From the IMG/VR virus record IMGVR_UViG_3300028844_003721, positions 1-38,638 of that record: DNA of 38,638 bases. The stretch is one strand, 5' to 3'. Within the stretch, counting starts at the first letter, position 1. Every line of letters starts with the position of its first letter. This DNA is from a virus. Shown piece by piece: positions 1 to 10,000 of this stretch. The translations under genes were made by a program, and so were the position numbers. The notes beneath the pieces were generated by a model, which saw only the letters and a program-made list of their open reading frames with translations, had not been told where the DNA came from and made no database searches.

Positions 1-1857
1 ATGAGTTCACACAGACTAGACATATCAGAATTAGATTTTGAAAATATAAAAGGTTCACTTAAAAGATTTTTATCAAATCAAAACGAATTTAAAGATTACG
101 ATTTTGAAGGAAGTTCTCTTTCAATCTTATTAGACTTACTTGCTTACAATACACACTATTTGGCTTACAATGCTAACTTTGTTGCCAATGAAATGTTTTT
201 AGATACAGCACAGTTAAGATCAAGTGTTGCATCGTTGGCTAAATTAGTAGGTTATACACCTAACTCTGCTCGAGCACCAATTGCTGATTTAAAATTAGTT
301 ATTAACGATGGTACAGGATCATCAATAACAATTCCAGCAGGTACAAAATTTACATCATCAATAGATGATCTTACCTATTCGTTTGTTACAGTTGCTGATA
401 ACACAGTTCAACCTATTGATGGAGTTTATACTGCACAAAGTTTAAATGTTTATGAAGGAACTTATGTAAGTTACAACTACACTTATGATGAACAAGACAT
501 TGATCAAAGATTTTTAATCTCAAGTGATAGGGTTGATACAACTACAATTAAGGTTGTAATTCAAAATAGTGCTGCTGATGTTACTACAAATGTTTATACA
601 AAAGCAACCTCAATTACAGAATTAGATGGCACATCAAAAGTCTTCTTTTTACAAGAAGCAGAGGATGGTCAATACGAAATTTATTTTGGTGATGGTGTAA
701 TTGGTAAAAAATTAGATGATGGAAATATTATAAATGTAAGTTATGTTGTAACCAATAAAACAGAAGCAAATGGAGCTACAGCATTTACTCTTGCAGGTTC
801 AATTTCAGGATTTACAGACATCACCGTTACAGTAAATTCATCAGCACAAGGTGGTGCTGAACCAGAGTCATTACAAAGTATAAAGAAAAACACTCCCGAT
901 TTTTATTCATCACAAGATAGAGCTGTAACAATAGAAGATTATAAATCAAAAGTAAAACAACTCTATGCAAATACACAATCAGTTTCTGCTTGGGGTGGTG
1001 AAAACGCTGAAACACCTTTTTATGGTCGAGTTTATATTTCTATTTTACCAACAAGTGGTTCTAATCTTACTGAGTCAACAAAGGCAAGAATAGTAACAGA
1101 CTTAAAAAAATATTCAGTTGCTTCAGTAACACCTGTAATTGTCGATCCAGAAATTACAAATGTGCTATTAACCTCAACAGTTAAGTTTGATGAAAAATCA
1201 ACAACAAAAGTAGCAGACACAATTAAATCTGATATAATAACAACAATTACAAATTACAATTCAAACACGTTACAAAAGTTTGATACAATCTTTAGACATT
1301 CAAAACTTACAGGTCTAATTGATGATACAGATGAAAGTATTTTATCAAATATAACTACAGTACGTTTAAGAAAATCTTTTGTACCAACAATTGGTAGTTC
1401 TACAAAATATACAATTAACTTTGCAAATGCATTATACAATCCTCATAGTGGCCATGCTTCTGTTGAAGGTGGTATATTATCTTCAACGGGATTTAAAGTA
1501 GATGGTGATACTACAAACATTTGGTTTTTAGATGATGATGGCCAAGGCAATGTAAGAAGATATAGAATGGATGGTTCTGTAAGGTCATATGCTAATAGTA
1601 CACAAGGCACAATTAATTACTTAACAGGTTTAGTTGAAGTAAATTCCTTAAATGTTTCAAACATAGAAAATATAAGGGGTGCAGCTTCAACAGTTATTGA
1701 AATTACAGTAAAACCAAATTCAAATGATTTAGTTCCAATACGAAATCAAATATTGGAAATAGATGTTGCAAATAGTTCGGTCACAGTAGAGGCTGATACA
1801 TTAGTTGGAGGCTCAGCAAACGCTGGTATTGGTTATACCACGACTAGTAGTTATTAA
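1..1857 (+). CDS. gp6: T4 gp6-like baseplate wedge protein
   Basis: This is a 618-residue protein of the T4 gp6 / baseplate J-like type, a component of the baseplate wedge that links wedges in the contractile tail. The N-terminus (about residues 1-100) has the pattern usual in marine T4-like gp6 proteins: an early 'DFEGSSLSILLDLLAYNT' helix segment followed by 'LRSSVASLAKLVGY'. The middle is beta-rich, and a region around 'YFGDGVIGKKLDDG' (about residues 228-241) matches the J-like core. T4 gp6 is about 660 residues, so this copy is close to full length. The ATG is the first base of the window, so the upstream signal cannot be judged. It is followed after five bases by the next structural gene, as expected for a tail operon. 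The family call comes from recognising the pattern, not from an alignment. Confidence 0.85.
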   Translation: MSSHRLDISELDFENIKGSLKRFLSNQNEFKDYDFEGSSLSILLDLLAYNTHYLAYNANFVANEMFLDTAQLRSSVASLAKLVGYTPNSARAPIADLKLVINDGTGSSITIPAGTKFTSSIDDLTYSFVTVADNTVQPIDGVYTAQSLNVYEGTYVSYNYTYDEQDIDQRFLISSDRVDTTTIKVVIQNSAADVTTNVYTKATSITELDGTSKVFFLQEAEDGQYEIYFGDGVIGKKLDDGNIINVSYVVTNKTEANGATAFTLAGSISGFTDITVTVNSSAQGGAEPESLQSIKKNTPDFYSSQDRAVTIEDYKSKVKQLYANTQSVSAWGGENAETPFYGRVYISILPTSGSNLTESTKARIVTDLKKYSVASVTPVIVDPEITNVLLTSTVKFDEKSTTKVADTIKSDIITTITNYNSNTLQKFDTIFRHSKLTGLIDDTDESILSNITTVRLRKSFVPTIGSSTKYTINFANALYNPHSGHASVEGGILSSTGFKVDGDTTNIWFLDDDGQGNVRRYRMDGSVRSYANSTQGTINYLTGLVEVNSLNVSNIENIRGAASTVIEITVKPNSNDLVPIRNQILEIDVANSSVTVEADTLVGGSANAGIGYTTTSSY

Positions 1858-1862
1858 ATGAA

Positions 1863-3872
1863 ATGGCCGACTTTAAAGATAAAATATCAAATCTTCTAAA
1901 TTCACAAGTACCTGATTTTGTACTTGAAGATCATCCATTATTTTTAGACTTTGTAAAAGCATATTATCAACTTTTAGAATCAGCAGAAATTACTTTAACA
2001 AACATTGGTGATCCAGATCATCTTCAATTAGATAGTGCCACTGGTGCAACAAACTTTATATTGTTAGATGGTACAAATGTAAACAAAGATGATTCTACAG
2101 ATAGAATACTTTTAGAAGATACATCATATGGTGATTTTTTAAACGGTGAATTAATTACAGGTGCCACATCAGGCGCTACTGCTACAATATTAGTAGAAGA
2201 TGTAGATGCAGGTTCTCGTTTATTTGTTTCACATCAAAATAAATTTATAGAAGGTGAATTGATTACAGGTTCATCTTCAGGTGCTCAGGCAAACATTGGT
2301 AAGTACAGAGCAAATCCAGTTCAAAACATACAACAACTTTTAGATTACGCTGATGTGGATAAAACTATATCAGGATTTTTAACCAAATTTAGAAATTCAT
2401 TTTTAACTTCTATACCTGATACACTAGATGGTGATGTTAACAAAAGAAACCTAATTAAAAATATTAAATCACTTTATCAAGCAAAAGGTACAAAACGTGC
2501 AAGTGAAATATTCTTTAAACTATTATTTAATGAACAGGCAGAAATAAGATATCCAAAAGATAATATTTTAAGAGTATCCGATGGTAAATGGGATACAAAA
2601 AAAATATTACGTTGTTTAGAAATAGGAAGTTCAGACGCTACAAATCTTGTAGGACAAACAATAACTCAAGCAAATAATCCAACAAGTCCATCTATTAATC
2701 AGGCCACAGCTGTAGTTGAAGATGTATTTAAATTTATTATTGGAGGTGTCACTGTTGTTGAATTAGTTTTAGGAGATACGTCTGTAAATGGTACTTTTAT
2801 TGCTGGTCAAACAATTACAGGTGTTGACAATACAGACTCAGATGTAACTGTATCTGTTACTATTACAGGTATTATTGATAATAAGATTATTACAAATGAT
2901 GGTGCATTATATAATGAAGGTGATGATATTGCACTTACAGCTGGAGGTACAGGCTCTTCATTAAAAATAGGACCAGTTGGACCAGGTTCTATACAAGAAG
3001 TTGTAATTGACGATGGTGGTACAGGATACGAAATGGGTGATGTTGTTAACTTTAGTTCAGGTAATGCATCAGCAAAAGTTTCTGTGGTTAATGGTGGCGT
3101 TACATTAGAAGATGGAACAGGAGATGGTCAATTAATTTTAGAAGGTGGTACTACTGTAAGTGATCCATATCATGGAGACAAAGTTGTACAAGAAAGTGGT
3201 ACAGGTGTCGGAGATATTACAGACGTAAGAATGATTGATAATGGAAATGGATTTACTTCATTACCAACATTAACTGTAAGTTCAACGTCTGGTACTGGTG
3301 CAAAAGTTTTAGCATACGGATCTGAAATAGGAAGAGCTTTAACAATAAACGTTGTAGAGGCTGGTTATAATTATCAAGCTTCTCCACTACCAACTGTGAC
3401 TCTTCCAACTTATCTTTTAGTTTCAGACATAGTGGGTGCTTTTACTATAGGTGAAAGTGTTTCAGGTTTAGGTTCGGATGGTTCTTCTACAATAACTGCA
3501 ACAGTAGTTTCACTTAACACAAATACAAATGTTTTAAAATTATCTGATGCCTCAGGCACATTTGGTACAGATATAACAATTACAGGATCTGGTGGTGCTA
3601 CAGCTACAATAAGAAGATTGCAACAAGGCACAGCTACAGTTGGTGTTTCAGCAACAATTACAACTGATGGTGCTTTTTTAAATGAAGATGGTTGGGTGTC
3701 TGAAGATACAATGAGAATACAAGATAGTTTGTTGTATCAGGACTACTCATACATTATTAGAGTTGGAAGATCAATCAATGAATGGAGAGATAGTTACATT
3801 AAAACACTTCACTCTGCTGGTTTTTATTTTCAAGGTGAGATTTCTGTAGAAACAAGATTAAATGCAGATTAG
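1863..3872 (+). CDS. Virion structural (baseplate/tail) protein, N-terminal part of an apparently frameshifted gene
   Basis: This 669-residue reading frame starts at an ATG just after the gp6-like gene and ends at a TAG in front of an open continuation in the -1 frame (to 4384). Residues 1-60 are conserved in style with marine T4-like structural proteins that follow gp6 ('VPDFVLEDHPLFLDFVKAYY'). Two copies of a short beta motif, GELITGxxSGAxAxI, lie at residues 95-109 and 131-145, with weaker glycine/threonine-rich copies further on. Residues about 170-240 form a more ordinary globular block ('LIKNIKSLYQAKGTKRASEI'). The C-terminus ('DYSYIIRVGRSINEWRDSY') looks like the middle of a domain, not an end. 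It is probably a baseplate-associated structural protein; the exact T4 counterpart is uncertain. The true product may be about 840 residues if the two frames are joined. Confidence 0.75.
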   Translation: MADFKDKISNLLNSQVPDFVLEDHPLFLDFVKAYYQLLESAEITLTNIGDPDHLQLDSATGATNFILLDGTNVNKDDSTDRILLEDTSYGDFLNGELITGATSGATATILVEDVDAGSRLFVSHQNKFIEGELITGSSSGAQANIGKYRANPVQNIQQLLDYADVDKTISGFLTKFRNSFLTSIPDTLDGDVNKRNLIKNIKSLYQAKGTKRASEIFFKLLFNEQAEIRYPKDNILRVSDGKWDTKKILRCLEIGSSDATNLVGQTITQANNPTSPSINQATAVVEDVFKFIIGGVTVVELVLGDTSVNGTFIAGQTITGVDNTDSDVTVSVTITGIIDNKIITNDGALYNEGDDIALTAGGTGSSLKIGPVGPGSIQEVVIDDGGTGYEMGDVVNFSSGNASAKVSVVNGGVTLEDGTGDGQLILEGGTTVSDPYHGDKVVQESGTGVGDITDVRMIDNGNGFTSLPTLTVSSTSGTGAKVLAYGSEIGRALTINVVEAGYNYQASPLPTVTLPTYLLVSDIVGAFTIGESVSGLGSDGSSTITATVVSLNTNTNVLKLSDASGTFGTDITITGSGGATATIRRLQQGTATVGVSATITTDGAFLNEDGWVSEDTMRIQDSLLYQDYSYIIRVGRSINEWRDSYIKTLHSAGFYFQGEISVETRLNAD

Positions 3873-4384
3873 GAACTGAAACCGATGGCACTACATTAAG
3901 AGCAAATGCAAAATTAGGTGTATCAGCTGATTTGGATGATGGCACAATTACACAGTTTGATAAAACAACAAGAGATGTTACTTTAAAAACACAACCTATT
4001 AATATTGACTATGTAAGTAGAGTTAGAAGAAATTTATCCAACTCATCAGGTGGTCTAACAAATGTAAGACAAGGGTTTGCATATGCTGGTCCAAGATTTG
4101 GTGTTTTAAACAGATTTATTAATACTGCTTTTGGGGTTACTGCAAATTCAGGTCTAAGTAGCAGTGGTATTACTTTTGCAATATTAAATGATATTAAAGT
4201 ACAAGGAACTAGAACATCATTAGATGGATCAAACGCCATCTTTTTAATGACTTCAAGTGTTGAGGGAAGAAAACTTAAAACAAACTTTACAATTCCTGCA
4301 CAAATAGGTGATATATCACAGGATACTATGGATGAAACAACAACGACTTTTGATAATACTAATATAACAATGGATGCAGGATAA
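3872..4384 (+). CDS. C-terminal continuation of the preceding structural protein, in the -1 frame
   Basis: This frame is open from 3839 to its stop at 4384 and reads naturally as the end of the upstream structural protein. Past the upstream TAG it begins 'LGTETDGTTLRANAKLGVSA' and runs on into 'IDYVSRVRRNLSNSSGG'. The only in-frame start before the conserved part is a TTG at 3932, with no clear ribosome binding site, so independent translation looks unlikely. One extra base between 3864 and 3870 would fuse the frames as ...RLNA-x-LGTETDGTT.... No canonical X XXY YYZ slippery heptamer is visible in the overlap. The choice between a sequencing or assembly deletion, a recent mutation and non-canonical frameshifting cannot be made here. 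It is followed by a late promoter box at 4387. Confidence 0.6.
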   Translation, partial: GTETDGTTLRANAKLGVSADLDDGTITQFDKTTRDVTLKTQPINIDYVSRVRRNLSNSSGGLTNVRQGFAYAGPRFGVLNRFINTAFGVTANSGLSSSGITFAILNDIKVQGTRTSLDGSNAIFLMTSSVEGRKLKTNFTIPAQIGDISQDTMDETTTTFDNTNITMDAG

Positions 4385-4386
4385 CA

Positions 4387-4394
4387 TATAAATA
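4387..4394 (+). promoter_or_regulatory. T4-type late promoter box TATAAATA
   Basis: A perfect TATAAATA lies in the 23-base gap between the structural protein and the fibre-like gene that starts at 4408. In T4 late promoters transcription starts about 13 bases after the first T of the box, here near 4400, which would leave a leader of about 8 bases (agagagtt) with a weak purine-rich binding site. The assignment rests on the consensus and the intergenic position. Confidence 0.7.
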
Positions 4395-4407
4395 GTAAGA
4401 GAGAGTT

Positions 4408-5535
4408 ATGGCAAAACAAACAATAAACATCGGAACAATTGCAAATGACGGCACAGGTTCAACACTTCGAGCCGCTGGTGATTTAGTTAATGATAATTTT
4501 AATGAAATTTATACAGCAATAGGTGATGGTACGACATTAAATTCAGATGTACTAACAGCATCATCTACACATATTTTAACAAACAAGTCAGGTAATATAT
4601 CACAATGGACAAATGACTCAGGATATATAACTTCAGTTTCAGAAACAAATGATTTAACAGCAGCAGTTACATGGGCAAATGTTCCTGATGCAAACATCAC
4701 ACAAAGTTCAGTAACACAACACGAGGCTGCTTTATCTATAACTTCATCACAAGTAAGTGATTTAGCAAGTTCTACAATATCATTTACAAACAAAACTTTT
4801 GACGCAAACGGTACAGGAAATTCAATTTCAAACATTGAAGTTGCTGATTTAGCGTCTGGTGTTTTAGATACAGATTTAAATTCAGTTGCAGGTACAGATA
4901 CTACACTTGCTTCAGCAAAAGCAATTAAAACTTACGTAGATACAATTGCAGCTGCAGGTATTCATTACCATGATCCTATAAGGGTAGAGTCTCCAATAAA
5001 TTTAAATGCTTCATATGATAACGGTACTTCAGGTGTAGGTGCAACTTTAACTAACACAGGTACTTTAGCAGCCATTTCAATTGATGGTGTTGCTTTATCT
5101 TTAAATGATAGAGTTTTAATTTACAATCAAACAAATGCAGCTCACAATGGTGTATATTATGTATCAACTGTTGGTGATGGTGCGACTGCTTGGGTATTAA
5201 CAAGAACAACAGATACAGACAGTTATGGTGCTTCTGATCCAGATTCTTTAGGAGAAGGTGATGCATTTTTCGTAAGAGAAGGTGATACAGGTGCTGGTGA
5301 GTTATATGTAATGACTACAAATGGTACAATTACATTTGGTACTACAGATATTACATTTTCTGTAATTGCTGAAACAGCAGTTTATTCTGCAGGTACAGGA
5401 TTAACACTATCAGGAACACAATTTTCAGTAACAGCAGGTTCTATCAGTTCTACACAGTTAACAAGTGCCGTTACTTTAGAAATATTAGACTCAACAGGAT
5501 CAGCAGTTAAAACAATAATAGGAGCAGGATCATAA
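4408..5535 (+). CDS. Tail fibre-like virion protein
   Basis: This is a 375-residue protein that opens with 'INIGTIANDGTGSTLRAAGD' followed by 'VNDNFNEIYTAIGDG', an N-terminal pattern common in fibre-like proteins of marine T4-like phages. The middle (residues about 185-310) is a beta-rich region with aromatic and glycine-rich stretches. The C-terminal 26 residues, beginning 'QLTSAVTLEILDS', closely match the C-terminus of the fibre-like protein at 13374-14204, so the two share a terminal module. It has its own late promoter box at 4387-4394. The likely role is as a host-facing or accessory tail structure; which T4 fibre it replaces cannot be told. No enzymatic motif was seen. Confidence 0.7.
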   Translation: MAKQTINIGTIANDGTGSTLRAAGDLVNDNFNEIYTAIGDGTTLNSDVLTASSTHILTNKSGNISQWTNDSGYITSVSETNDLTAAVTWANVPDANITQSSVTQHEAALSITSSQVSDLASSTISFTNKTFDANGTGNSISNIEVADLASGVLDTDLNSVAGTDTTLASAKAIKTYVDTIAAAGIHYHDPIRVESPINLNASYDNGTSGVGATLTNTGTLAAISIDGVALSLNDRVLIYNQTNAAHNGVYYVSTVGDGATAWVLTRTTDTDSYGASDPDSLGEGDAFFVREGDTGAGELYVMTTNGTITFGTTDITFSVIAETAVYSAGTGLTLSGTQFSVTAGSISSTQLTSAVTLEILDSTGSAVKTIIGAGS

Positions 5536-5546
5536 TAGATTTTGAT

Positions 5547-5554
5547 TATAAATA
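5547..5554 (+). promoter_or_regulatory. T4-type late promoter box TATAAATA
   Basis: A perfect TATAAATA sits in the gap between the fibre-like gene and the gp8-like gene. The expected start, about 13 bases from the first T, falls near 5560, just at the purine-rich AGAGGAAT that serves as ribosome binding site for the ATG at 5570. The leader would therefore be very short, with the binding site at the 5' end of the transcript. Confidence 0.75.
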
Positions 5555-5569
5555 TAAAGAGGAATAACA

Positions 5570-7066
5570 ATGCCAGCAATAATAACAAACAAATTTAGAA
5601 TGAACAATGCGGAACAGTTTCAGGAATCATTTTCTGAAGCTTCTCCAACAGTTTACTACTTAGGAATAGGTAGAGCACAAGAATTTGGTACTTTAACAAG
5701 ACCAGATGGTAGAACAGACTACGAAGGTACAGAAACAGCACCTACTACACCAGGTGATAGTGTACTAAATGAATTTAAAAACTATGATGATCTGCTGGCT
5801 GCAAAAAAGATCACAGGTTCAGACGTTTCATTTGTTATTCCTAGAAGAAACTGGACATCAGGTACAACATACGATATTTACAGACACGATTACGAGGAGT
5901 TTGTAACAGGTAGCACATCAACAAGGATTACATCAAATAGTGGTGCAACAACTTTGTTTGACTCTACTTTTTATGTAATAACTTCAGACAGAAACGTTTA
6001 CAAGTGTTTAGACAATGATGGTAATACTACTTCGACAGTAGAACCAACAGGTACTGGTACAACTTTAATTACAACTGGTGATGGATACAAGTGGAAATAT
6101 ATGTACACTTTATCGGCGACACAACAATCAAATTTCTTATCAACTGACTTTATGGCAGTTTCAACTGACTCAACTGTATCATCAGCTGCTGTTGATGGCG
6201 CACTAGACGTAGTAAAAGTTAAAACTGGTGGATCAAGTTATACAGTTTCAGGTGGTGGTACATCAGGAACAATAACTGCTGTACCAATTAGAGGTGATGG
6301 TAGTGGTGGTGTTTGCTCTGTAACTTTAACTTCAGGCGCTATAACTGCTGTATCTATAACAACCGCTGGTACAGGTTACACTTCAGGTTATATTAGAAAT
6401 GCTGACATCATTGCAGCTACAAATGCTGGTGGTGCTGGGTCAGGTGCAGAATTAGACGTAATCATTCCACCAAAAGGTGGTCATGGTTTTAACGCTGTAG
6501 AAGAATTAGGTGGATTCTTTGTTATGTTAAATACAACATTAGAAGGAACTGAAAGTTCTAACTCTGGTGATTTTACGGCTGCAAACGACTTTAGAAAAAT
6601 TACTTTAATTAAGAATCCAAACAACGCAGCTGGTTCGGCTGCTTCTGCGTCAACATTAAGAGGCACATCTGCTGTTAAAATTAATACTTCACCCACTCCA
6701 GGAACATTTGTTGCTGATGAAGAAATTAATCAGGCAAGTACAGGTGCTGTAGGTAAAGTTGTTGAATGGGATGCTACAAATAAAATTTTATATTATGTTC
6801 AGACTAGACACAATGACGCTGGTGCTGATACAAATGGTAACGTTACTGCTTTTAGTGGTACAAATGTAATTACTGGACAAACATCTAGTGCTACAGGTAC
6901 TCCTGAAAATACTACTTCAACTGTTAACAATGTTTCATTTACTTCTGGTTATGCTGCTCCTGAATTGAAACATGATACTGGAGAAATCTTATACGTTGAA
7001 AATAGAACAAAAATTGCAAGAGCGACTGACCAAACTGAAAACATCAAACTCATCATTGAGTTTTAA
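5570..7066 (+). CDS. gp8: T4 gp8-like baseplate wedge protein
   Basis: This 498-residue protein resembles the marine T4-like form of gp8, a baseplate wedge subunit. Recognisable segments are 'SEASPTVYYLGIGRAQEF' near residue 25, 'VIPRRNWTSGTTYDIYRHDY' near residue 85, 'DRNVYKCLDN' near residue 140 and 'GDGYKWKYMYTLS' near residue 170. The C-terminal segment 'GEILYVENRTKIARATDQTE' is also typical of these proteins. T4 gp8 is about 334 residues; the extra length here is low-complexity Gly/Thr/Ser-rich sequence in the middle (about residues 210-470). It is preceded by a late promoter box and a good AGAGGA site, and followed 16 bases later by the giant DUF4815 gene with an AAAGGA site. Confidence 0.8.
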   Translation: MPAIITNKFRMNNAEQFQESFSEASPTVYYLGIGRAQEFGTLTRPDGRTDYEGTETAPTTPGDSVLNEFKNYDDLLAAKKITGSDVSFVIPRRNWTSGTTYDIYRHDYEEFVTGSTSTRITSNSGATTLFDSTFYVITSDRNVYKCLDNDGNTTSTVEPTGTGTTLITTGDGYKWKYMYTLSATQQSNFLSTDFMAVSTDSTVSSAAVDGALDVVKVKTGGSSYTVSGGGTSGTITAVPIRGDGSGGVCSVTLTSGAITAVSITTAGTGYTSGYIRNADIIAATNAGGAGSGAELDVIIPPKGGHGFNAVEELGGFFVMLNTTLEGTESSNSGDFTAANDFRKITLIKNPNNAAGSAASASTLRGTSAVKINTSPTPGTFVADEEINQASTGAVGKVVEWDATNKILYYVQTRHNDAGADTNGNVTAFSGTNVITGQTSSATGTPENTTSTVNNVSFTSGYAAPELKHDTGEILYVENRTKIARATDQTENIKLIIEF

Positions 7067-7082
7067 TAAAGGAAAATAAATT

Positions 7083-10000
7083 ATGCCAAGTCCAACTGAT
7101 TTCAATGTCAGTCCTTACTATGACGATTTTACAGAGTCAAAAAAGTTCCATAGAGTTCTTTTTAGACCTGCGTTTGCTGTTCAAGCTAGAGAATTAACTC
7201 AATCTCAAACACAATTACAAAATCAAATAGAAAGAATGTCAGATCACCTTTTTGATAAGGGATCAATGGTCATTCCTGGTGAAATTGGTTACGATTTAAA
7301 ATACTATGCTGTTAAGTTAACATCTAAATCTGCTTCAACTGTAGATAGTTATATTGACACCACACTAACAGGTGGTACTTCAGGCGTTACTGCTAAAGTT
7401 GTAAACGCTGTTGCTACAGACGGTACTGATCCAGATACACTATTCGTTAAATACATGAATACTGCTTCTGATGGTGCACAAATTCCTTTTACACATGGTG
7501 AAACAATAACATCATCTAATACTTCAACAGCTGTTGTTGCTTCTTGTCATACAGGATCAGCTGCACAGATTAAAGAAGGTGTATATTACATCAATGGTTT
7601 TCACGTTCAAGTATCTGCACAAACTTTGATACTTGAAAAATATTCAGATACACCTAGTTATAGAGTTGGTTTATCAGTAACAGAATCTTTTGTCACACCT
7701 GGTGATGATACATCTCTAAACGATAACGCACAAGGCGTATCAAACTCAAACGCTCCTGGCGCTCACAGATTTAAAATACTTTTAACATTAGGCAAAAAAG
7801 CATTAAACAATACTGAAGATAGTAACTTCTATGAATTGTTAAGATTGTCAAGTGGTGTATTACAAAACCAAGTTAGAACAACTGAATACGCTGTATTAGA
7901 AGATACACTTGCTCGTAGAACATTTGACGAAAGTGGTGACTATGTTGTAAGACCTTTTGATATAGATGTTAGAGAACATTTATCTTCAGGCAACAATAGA
8001 GGTATCTTTACATCATCAGCAGGTGGTGACGCAACTAAACTTGCAGTAGGATTCTCTCCTGGAAAAGCATATGTAAAAGGTTATGAGATAGACACAATCG
8101 CAACAACTTTTTTACCTGTAGATAAGGCAAGAGATTTTGACACACAAAATAATTTTAGTACTAGATTTGATGTAGGTAACTTTGTAAACGTAACAAACGT
8201 TTATGGTTCTCCTGACATTTCAACTGCTTCAGGTGTAGAAGGATTTAAAGGTTTAACTTTACACAATACAGCAACAAGTTCACGTGGTACTGCAAACACA
8301 GGATCAAGTTCAGGTATTACCACAATTGGTAGAGCAAAAAGTAGAGGCTTTGAATATTCTTCTGGTACTGCTGCTTCAAACATATTTTCAAGTTCAAGTG
8401 TAACAAGTGCTATTTACAAACATTATCTTTTTGATATAGTTTTATTTACACACTTAAATATTAAAACTGCACAAGCATTTACAACAGGTGAAACTGTAAC
8501 TGGTGGTACTTCAAGTGCTACTGCAACAGTTCAATCTGTATCTACTACAGAAAGTGCTACAATCACAGGTGCAACTGCAGCTGATCCTGTAGTAGTTACA
8601 TCTTCAAACAATTTTAAAGAAGGTCAACAAGTAACAATTACAGGCGTTAGTGGAATGACTGAATTAAATAATAACGTTTATACAGTTAGAAACCCATCGA
8701 CATCAAATTTCGAGTTATATGACACAGACGGTACTACTTCAATTGATGGATCAGGATTTACCGCTTACACTTCAGGTGGTGCAGCTGCACACGGTGTAGT
8801 TATAGTATCAAACGTACAAGGTACTTTTGCTACTGGCGAAACAATAACAGGTGGCACATCAAGTAACACAGCAGTTATTCAAGCAGACGCTGTTGGTTTA
8901 AAAGGTGTTACTGCATTTGATATACCACAAGTTAAACAAATTGCAATGGCAGGTTCGCCTACATTTACTGCTGATACATCATTAGACGTTACAAATGGCG
9001 ACAATGCAACATTAACAGGTACACTATCTATCGCAAATAGTGGCACATCTGTAACAGGTTTCAACACAAGATTTACATCTGAATTATTAGTTGGCGATTC
9101 AATATCATTTACTACAAACGGTGGTACCTCTTTAACTAGAATAGTTGAGGCTATCATTAGTGATAGTTCAATAACACTATCAGCTGCTGTTGGTGGATCA
9201 GACGTATCCACAAAAACAATTGCAACAAGAAGAAGAACAAAAATACAATCACCTGATAAAAATATTTCTATATTTAAACTGCCATATGAAAATATTAAAA
9301 CATTAAAGACTACTGCAAATGGTAATGCTTCAGATACAACTTACACATTTAGAAAACACGAAATTAAAACACTAACTGGTGATGGTATCGCTACATTTTC
9401 TGCTGGTGTAAATGAAACATTTGCTGATTTATCAGAGACCGATTATACTATCTCAATTACAAGTACAGGTTCTGGTGGATCAGGCGCTGTAGGAGATGTA
9501 TTAAGTTTAACAGGTAACAACCATGAAGGTAGTGCTATATTTACATTGAATGGCGCTAAAACTACTTTGACAATTGACTTTGGTGCAAACTACGCTGCTC
9601 ACAATATTAAAGCATTAATTACGTTAAACAAAACGGTAGGTACTTCGAAAACAAAAACACTTAACAGTAATGAAACACTTGCTGTATCTACACAGGCAAC
9701 AATAGAGAGTGGTGTAATTAGTTTAGCAAAAGCAGATGTAATTGCTATCAATTCAATTTACATGGCACCTGACTTTAGTACGGATGCAACAATATCACAT
9801 ACAGACGTTACAGATAGATTTGATTTAGATACAGGTCAAAGAGATAACTTCTATGATGTTGGTAGAATAAAATTAAAAACTGGTGCGTTAACACCAACAG
9901 GTAGATTACTTGTAAACTTTAACTATTACTCTCATAGTGCAGGAGATTATTTTGATGTTGACTCATACTCAGCAATTAATTACGAAGACATTCCTGCTTA

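Noticed and set aside
4009-4419. A 136-codon frame on the minus strand opposite the structural continuation
   Set aside because: It runs antisense to well-supported coding sequence with repetitive Thr/Ser codons that produce open complementary frames; no binding site or family pattern was seen.
8879-9211. A 110-codon minus-strand frame inside the 2022-residue protein gene
   Set aside because: It mirrors a low-complexity Gly/Thr/Ser region and has no features of a real protein.
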